From: Eonycteris spelaea
Lineage: Eukaryota; Chordata; Mammalia; Chiroptera; Pteropodidae
Assembly (NCBI GenBank): GCA_003508835.1
Contig: PUFA01000092.1
Coordinates: 5,394,001 to 5,458,000 of the forward strand
Reading direction: 5' to 3'
Length of the DNA stretch: 64,000 nt
The notes under the pieces were generated by a model, which was not told the DNA's origin, searched no databases, and saw only the letters and a program-made list of their open reading frames with translations. The position numbers and the translations under genes are program-made. Each line of letters opens with the position of its first letter. Positions within the stretch are counted from its first letter, which is position 1. This document shows, one piece after another, positions 58,381 through 64,000 of the stretch.

Positions 58381-59000
58381 AGTATTTGTCCCATCCTGAG
58401 TGTGGATGTAGCTATGTAGTCTCTTCTGTATGTATAAGCGATAATTTTCCAAAGCCCATAATTTCCCCCATAAACTTCACTCCCCAGATTTTCCTCCCAG
58501 GCTTTTGAAATGTCTACAGTTAATCTCAGTCTGAGGCAACAATAGCTTGTTCATTTGGCTTTCATTGTTTTTGAGGACATTGTGACTACTCAGTCCTGCT
58601 AGGAATTCTGAGTTAGGCAAAACAAAGGGAAACTCCAAGCAACAGTCCTTCAAGGAAACCCCAGTTTGGTAAAAACAGATAAACACAATTCCTTGGGAAC
58701 AAGATACACTCTGTTCTCTCTGATACCAGATAGCTACAGTAGGAACACAGGCTGTCATCCTCAAGATCACTGTCTCACCAGGGAAGGTGTCAATCTATAT
58801 TAGCTAAAATGCCACAAAGATCTCTTATTTTGTTTCAGTGGCCTCTTTCCTGACTAAGCATCATCTTAGTTGTTGTAAACCATTGACTATCTTCCTGCAT
58901 TCCAATGGTGTTCCTGGGGAAGGATGGACTCCAGATTGTCTGTACTCTAACACTTTCTTTGTCTTCACTCCTATAAGTGTTTGTTATGCAAGAAAGATAG
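58381..59000 (-). mobile_element. Probable continuation of the antisense L1M
   Basis: 'tctacagttaatctcagtct', 'taggaattctgagttaggca', 'agataccagatagctacagt'-type wording and 'ggctgtcatcctcaagatca' resemble a segment I associate with L1M elements, and it follows the L1M without a visible break. The minus frame at 58477-58770 (97 codons) lies in L1 sense orientation but shows no ORF1 or ORF2 motif. Confidence 0.5.
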
Positions 59001-59189
59001 TCACTAAATGTCAGAGTAGACCCTTAGTCAATGAAAAAAGCCTTGAGTTAAGATCAAAACTCAAAAAATATAGATTCAAATTTTACATTTAAAAAAGTGT
59101 ATATAATTGTTATATCTTTTTTTATTTCTCCTGGGATCTATTTTTTCTAATTTCCTAAATGTCAGTCTTTATTGCCTGAGGCAAAGTAT

Positions 59190-59320
59190 TTATTTTACTC
59201 TATTATCAGTTAATCCTCACAAGCATTATATGAGATTGGTAGAAGAGAGAATTATGAACACTTTAAAAATGAATAGTAAAATCTAAATCCTTAAGTAATA
59301 TGCCAAGGATATATTTCAGA
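59190..59320 (-). mobile_element. MIR fragment, antisense
   Basis: 'tcagttaatcctcacaagca', 'aaaaatgaatagtaaaatct' and 'aatccttaagtaatatgcca' with 'aggat' follow reverse-complement MIR. Moderately diverged. Confidence 0.6.
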
Positions 59321-59369
59321 AAGCAGTGAAATGTAAAACAAATAAGTACTATCATTTTTGAGACTCTAT

Positions 59370-59530
59370 TACTTCGCAGGCATTTTGGGTACACTAATTT
59401 ATTTAATTCTCATCATAGCTTTGAAAGTTAAATTGTAGGATCAAGGGTCGGAATGGAGGGTGGCAGAGAAGGAATTTAAATCCAGGCTTGCCTGACCCTA
59501 AAGTTCAAGTTTCATCCATGTACCATGGTG
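59370..59530 (-). mobile_element. MIR fragment, antisense, with internal deletion
   Basis: 'tttatttaattctcatcata' and 'gctttgaaagttaaattgta' are followed directly by 'gcagagaaggaatttaaatc' and 'caggcttgcctgaccctaaa', so the middle of the MIR core (the cattttacagatgagg part) is missing. A second copy within 200 bases in the same orientation. Confidence 0.75.
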
Positions 59531-59794
59531 CTGCTCAATGGGAGGGATATAGGAATTGGGAAGAGACAGAAACAGGCAATCCCAGATAAAGATTTGGTGT
59601 TTGTGAGCTATGTAAATTTTAATGTATCACTGTTCTTAGGTCTTCTTCAATTAATTAATATAAGGAGTTGACGCTTGTGAGTTCTTAAGCATTTTTAAAT
59701 GAGCTAACGATTCCTATGGTCTTTTTCCTAATAAAAATGTAGTATCCACAAAAGCCACTGTTTTCTGTAATTTACTAAGGCTGAACATATGTCT
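59531..59794. other. Unassigned DNA
   Basis: No feature recognised between the MIR and the L1 3' end. Confidence 0.4.
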
Positions 59795-60215
59795 ATGACC
59801 AAGAAATTACATTCCAAGTGATATGTGTACGTGTCCTACAAAAGACATGCCCGGGAATGTCAATATCAGCTTTTTAATTTTCATAATATCTACATGCAAA
59901 AACAAGAATTAATTTCACATAGTGAGCAAAGACAGAAACATACATTTCTATGACATACTGCATGATTTCATTTATATGAAGTTCAAGATTAGGCAAAATT
60001 AATCTGTGGTGAAAGAAATCAGAATAGTGTTTATCTTTAGTGCCATTGCAGTTGGGTATCCACTGAAAATGAACCTTAAAAATGCTCGTGTGGTGTTGGA
60101 GATGTTATATACCTTGATCTTGTTGGTAGTTATTTAGGTGAACATATATAAAAACTCACCAAGCAGTATGCTTAAGAATTGAGCACCTTACTCTAGGTAA
60201 TCTAAAATTTTTTGA
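59795..60215 (+). mobile_element. L1M 3' end, sense
   Basis: 'catgatttcatttatatgaa', 'gttcaagattaggcaaaatt', 'aatctgtggtgaaagaaatc', 'gttatataccttgatcttgt' and 'aaaactcaccaagcagtatg' are the L1M 3' end in order, ending 'ttactctaggtaatctaaaa'. A good match over about 300 bases, weaker upstream of 59930. Confidence 0.85.
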
Positions 60216-63202
60216 AAAAAGAAACAATAAATGATTTCTTCCTTAAGTTATGATAGGAAGAATCTAATGTATTTTTAAATCTCTTCCTATAATCTGAGTG
60301 ATTTATTAAAAAATAAAGTATTTTTACATATTATTTTTGAATGGGTATTTATTACTAATTCATAAAATACATGGACTATCGAAAGAATAAAATTTGTCAC
60401 TTTTTGAACCAGTAATTGATTTATTTCTACCTTTTTTGCTATAATATATTAATTCAATTTATAACCACAATGTTATGCTAGTTTATATAAAAATAATTCT
60501 ACTTCATACCACATATGTAAGAAACAAGATTGATTAAAGTAACATGGAATTAAATTAATAGCTAAATGTTATTAACATTTTTAGGTTGAGAAGACCAATC
60601 AATATTTCATGAAAATACTAATTAATAGGATTTTCTTATCTGAAGCTTTTAGCTCACTTTCCTTTATTAATGAACACATATTCCTATGGCAACTCAGTAT
60701 TTTTCTTGTCTGTGAATGGGTTCCAAATCTATTATTAAAAAGACATGACATGAAAAGAAACTCAGTTATTTGGTCAGTCTACAGTCCTGTGTAATGTATT
60801 CTGCATTAAGTCATCTTTTGCCAATATTGGAAGCTTCTGTGTCAGTAAGTCAGTCAGTATTTGGCATGAACGCTATAGCAAGAACCCAAGACATCATGTT
60901 AAAAGCAGGGAAATATAAAGCTCACTAATTTTCTGGATGATTTTACCAAGTATTTGCTACAGAAAGAGTGGAAAATGAAATATCTTCTTTCTGCCTCACT
61001 TCTATTTCCTTATGGTAGCACATTACCATAAATGAGTAACAGATATTACATTAAAATGATGTTCTGTCATCTAATAGGACTAGGGAAACTTGTGTTTAAT
61101 AAATATAAAAGACTTACCAGTGTCTATAATTAGTTAATGTACACCATAAATCTCTAAGAGGTTCATGATGTTTTCTAAGTTTATTTGACCATGAAAACTT
61201 TTTATGAAATGAAATTTTTAGAAAAAAATAGAAAATATTTTAAAGGCCCATATAAAGTTTATATGGAAAATGGTTCTTTACCATCTGCTTTTGGCTTATT
61301 TCTTAAAGTTTGTTTCTATCACACATCAGTGTTGTACACTAATTAACAAAACAAAAGATATAAGCTAAATTTAAAATTTAAAGATAATTGTAGTTTTTAA
61401 GCAGCTTTAATGATAAAATTTCCCCCCCCCAAAATTATAATTGAAGTCCTAAAATGTTTAAGAATAAAATGGACTTATCTTTTTTGATGTGAAGATTGAA
61501 TCCGCCATTCTACCTACCACTCTCCCAATACCCTACCATTCACCATTCTGAGATTCTTATGTGGAAACCTAGATTTTCAAGTACAAGGCTGAGGAAGCAA
61601 TGACCTAATCCTACCTCTTCCATCTGCGTTTAAGGACCTGACATATTGAGAGTGACCTGTAACCTTAAGGTTGCAAAGGAGGTTGATCATAGTGTTTAAG
61701 AGCCCTACCTCTAACTTCATTTCTCATTTTTTCATATCTTCCTAATACATTGTTTTATGTAAAGCACGATCTTATATAAAACAAAATGCAAAGCATATTA
61801 TTCTTTAGAGAAGAATGAATTATTTGTTTCAATATGTAATTTTACATTCTCTTAAAGCAATCAAATAAAAATGGTTTTTCTTAAAGATGATGTAATGGAA
61901 ATCTGTGTATGACTGCTTTAATTCTTGTGATTTATACAAATTATTTTCTATTTCTTGAAGTTAGTGTGTTAGAGGGAGGGGCAACATTTAAATACAAAAT
62001 GAAGATAATCTTCTATCCAATCAAATAGTTTTAATGTTAATAATTAGAATACTCTAAAACAATATTAAAATATCTAAAATAATGGCTGAAATTTCTAGAT
62101 GTTTTCTCTACTCAGAAAGAACTGAAAATAATTTTGATTTAATCACTATGACATTTAATAAGCTTGGTTGAATAGATTTTTATCCTCATACTAAAGTGAG
62201 TTCCTTTTCTACACCCTTTCTGAAGTCCTGGCCTGTGCCATTCTAGAAGAATAGAACTGAATCTATACTACAATCAAGAAAAGCAAGGAAGACTCAGTTA
62301 GCATAAGTACATATTAAAATCATGCCATAAAGGCTAGTCGATATTAACAAGGAAGGCATGTGCTTGCTTTGTAAATATTTCATTTTGATGTCTGAAGGGT
62401 CTGAAATATCATCAGTTCCATACCTTCCCTAGTCTCCTTATCAACTTTCAGTTCCAAGTAGAAATTATTGACTGAACATCAGGACTCCAGGGAAAAGAGA
62501 GGGGTTAAAAAAGCCTGAAGTTACTGTGGGCAGAGGACAAGGGAAAGAGATAAGAAAGTATATATGAAATCATTGGCAACGAGGTGAGGAAAATGAGTAA
62601 TTGGTCTCTATCATTACTCAGGACTGTCTTAATAGACTAGTAATAGATTGAATAATTCATTACCTATTCTTCACTATCATGTTTAGTTATTCTCCTTTCT
62701 CTTAGTCTTCACAATAACCATGCCCAAAAGAAAGTGATGCTTCCACTTCTAAGTGTGTTAGTAGAATTGAATGTTAGTGAACAAATATTTTTTAGGTGAA
62801 ATATTAGGCAGTAAATGCATCTAAAATAGTTTAAACCATCTATTCCTAAGAAAATTAAAATTCTAACAGTATCTTGCCGTATTTGGCAGAAAGTTTTTTG
62901 CTTTGGCGAAAGTGGAGATTGCTGCCCCTAATATCTCATTATTGTGACATTATATTTGCTCTTTTCCTCTGACAATTTGACTTTTTTATAACTTTGTTCT
63001 TTCACAGCATTTCTCTTGTTATTTGAGTTGTGCACTCTATTTCTCACCAGAAACAATCTCTTCATCACTTTGAATGTCATTTAGTTACCATCTCTCAGTA
63101 TGTTAAATAACTAATGGTCTTGAGTTTTCCAAGCACTCAACTTCAATGAAATCACTGTGTATAACATTGATACAAATGTGTGATGTCTAAGGAAGAATGC
63201 TG
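60216..63202. other. Mostly unassigned AT-rich DNA
   Basis: No gene. A weak MIR start may lie at 61685-61765 ('catagtgtttaagagcccta'). A C9 run occurs at 61422-61430. 61490-61700 and 62400-62560 are less AT-rich and repeat-free to my eye. Confidence 0.4.
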
Positions 63203-63490
63203 TGGTCTGAATGTTTACGGCCCCCTAAACTTCATCTGTTAAAATCCTAATACCCAATGTGATGATATTAGGAGCTAGAGCCTTTGGGAGGCACTTAGTT
63301 ATGAGGATGGAGTCCTCATAAATAGGATTAGTGCTCTTGTGAAAGAGACCCCATAGAACTCCTAGGCCCCTTCTTCCATGTTACAAGACAACGAGAAGGC
63401 TGCAGCTCATCCAACCAAATGCCGGCACCTTGATCTTGGCCCTCCCTGCTTCAGAACTATGAGAAATAAATCTCTGTTGTTTATAAGGTA
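63203..63490 (+). mobile_element. MLT1 LTR (ERVL-MaLR), MLT1C-like
   Basis: A well-preserved sense LTR: 'tgtggtctgaatgtttacgg', 'aatcctaatacccaatgtga', 'tgatattaggagctagagcc', 'tttgggaggcacttagttat', 'cataaataggattagtgctc', 'agacaacgagaaggctgcag', 'gccggcaccttgatcttggc' and 'tatgagaaataaatctctgt' are all in order. It stops at 'tgtttataagg', short of the final ~50 bases. The clearest MLT1 copy in the window. Confidence 0.95.
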
Positions 63491-64000
63491 AAAAAAATAA
63501 TAACAAGGCAAATTATCTTTAAGTGCATAAATACAACGGCATGATTATACTATACTATTTGAAACAGTGAAACACATTTCCACTTAGTTAACTAAATCCC
63601 AATGCATATGAATGGAATTAATTTATTTTGCTATGGGAAGATGAGGGAATTAAAATCTTTCTATGAGTAACACAAGTGACTAGCAGTTCAAGTGTAGAAA
63701 AATAGTCAATATCCTAAAGAAATAAATATAAAATCTGGAACTAGAAAGATACAATTCTACAGATTAAGATATATAATGCTTAAAATTTAAATCTATAACT
63801 GTAACAAACTATCAAAATTTTACAGCTGATAAAATTTTCTGTCATTTTAAATGTCTCAATAAAACAAAGTAGCAGGTATAAACCTTAACACTGTTCTGAA
63901 AAAACAAGATAATTAATTGAATTGTGTTATTTTTCTGTAGTTGTAATGAAAAGCAATTTGTAAGAAAAACAAGTTCCATTAAAAGGCCATGGGAAAAAGT
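63491..64000. other. Unassigned AT-rich DNA
   Basis: No feature recognised to the window end. Confidence 0.45.

Overview
This is AT-rich nuclear DNA of a placental mammal. It holds no protein-coding gene, rRNA or tRNA gene that I can support. The longest open frames are about 60-130 codons, are scattered on both strands and mostly lie inside recognisable transposon relics. Almost everything that can be named is interspersed repeat: MIR and L2 relics, degraded L1M-type LINEs, ERVL-MaLR (MLT1) LTRs, DNA transposon fossils (Tigger2-like, MER1-like, MER5-like), microsatellites, one well-preserved solo LTR and two retroposed 5S rRNA-derived copies. The window reads as a gene desert or the inside of a very large intron. 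Repeat names come from memory of family consensus sequences and were not searched.

Lineage: no primate Alu, rodent B1/B2, carnivore SINEC, ruminant Bov-tA/BovB, equid ERE or microbat VES copy was noticed in 64 kb, and no L1 looks recent. The only SINE-like items younger than MIR are two 5S rRNA-derived copies (9413-9533 and 50096-50200), which share two non-CpG differences from 5S rRNA. 5S-derived SINEs and L1 inactivity are both known from fruit bats (Pteropodidae), so a megabat is the lineage I would test first. This is inference, not proof.

Layout: 0-9 kb is mostly unassigned DNA with one LTR-like block (1.54-2.08 kb). At 9.1-9.5 kb lie a pure A36 tract and the first 5S-derived copy. At 13.8-16.4 kb an antisense L1M carries a Tigger2-like element, which itself carries a MER1-like element. 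From 22.1 to 24.7 kb there are three separate MLT1 LTR pieces. From 25 to 33.9 kb L2 and MIR relics are dense. From 37.85 to 38.06 kb there is a compound microsatellite. From 42.9 to 44.7 kb a sense L1M 3' end is split by a 352-bp solo LTR with 5-bp target duplications. At 50.1 kb is the second 5S-derived copy, and at 50.56-50.99 kb a GC-richer block of unknown origin. From 54.65 to about 59 kb is a long antisense L1M, and at 63.2 kb a further MLT1 LTR.

No genes act together here. The window records layered transposition, and I found no evidence of a novel functional system.
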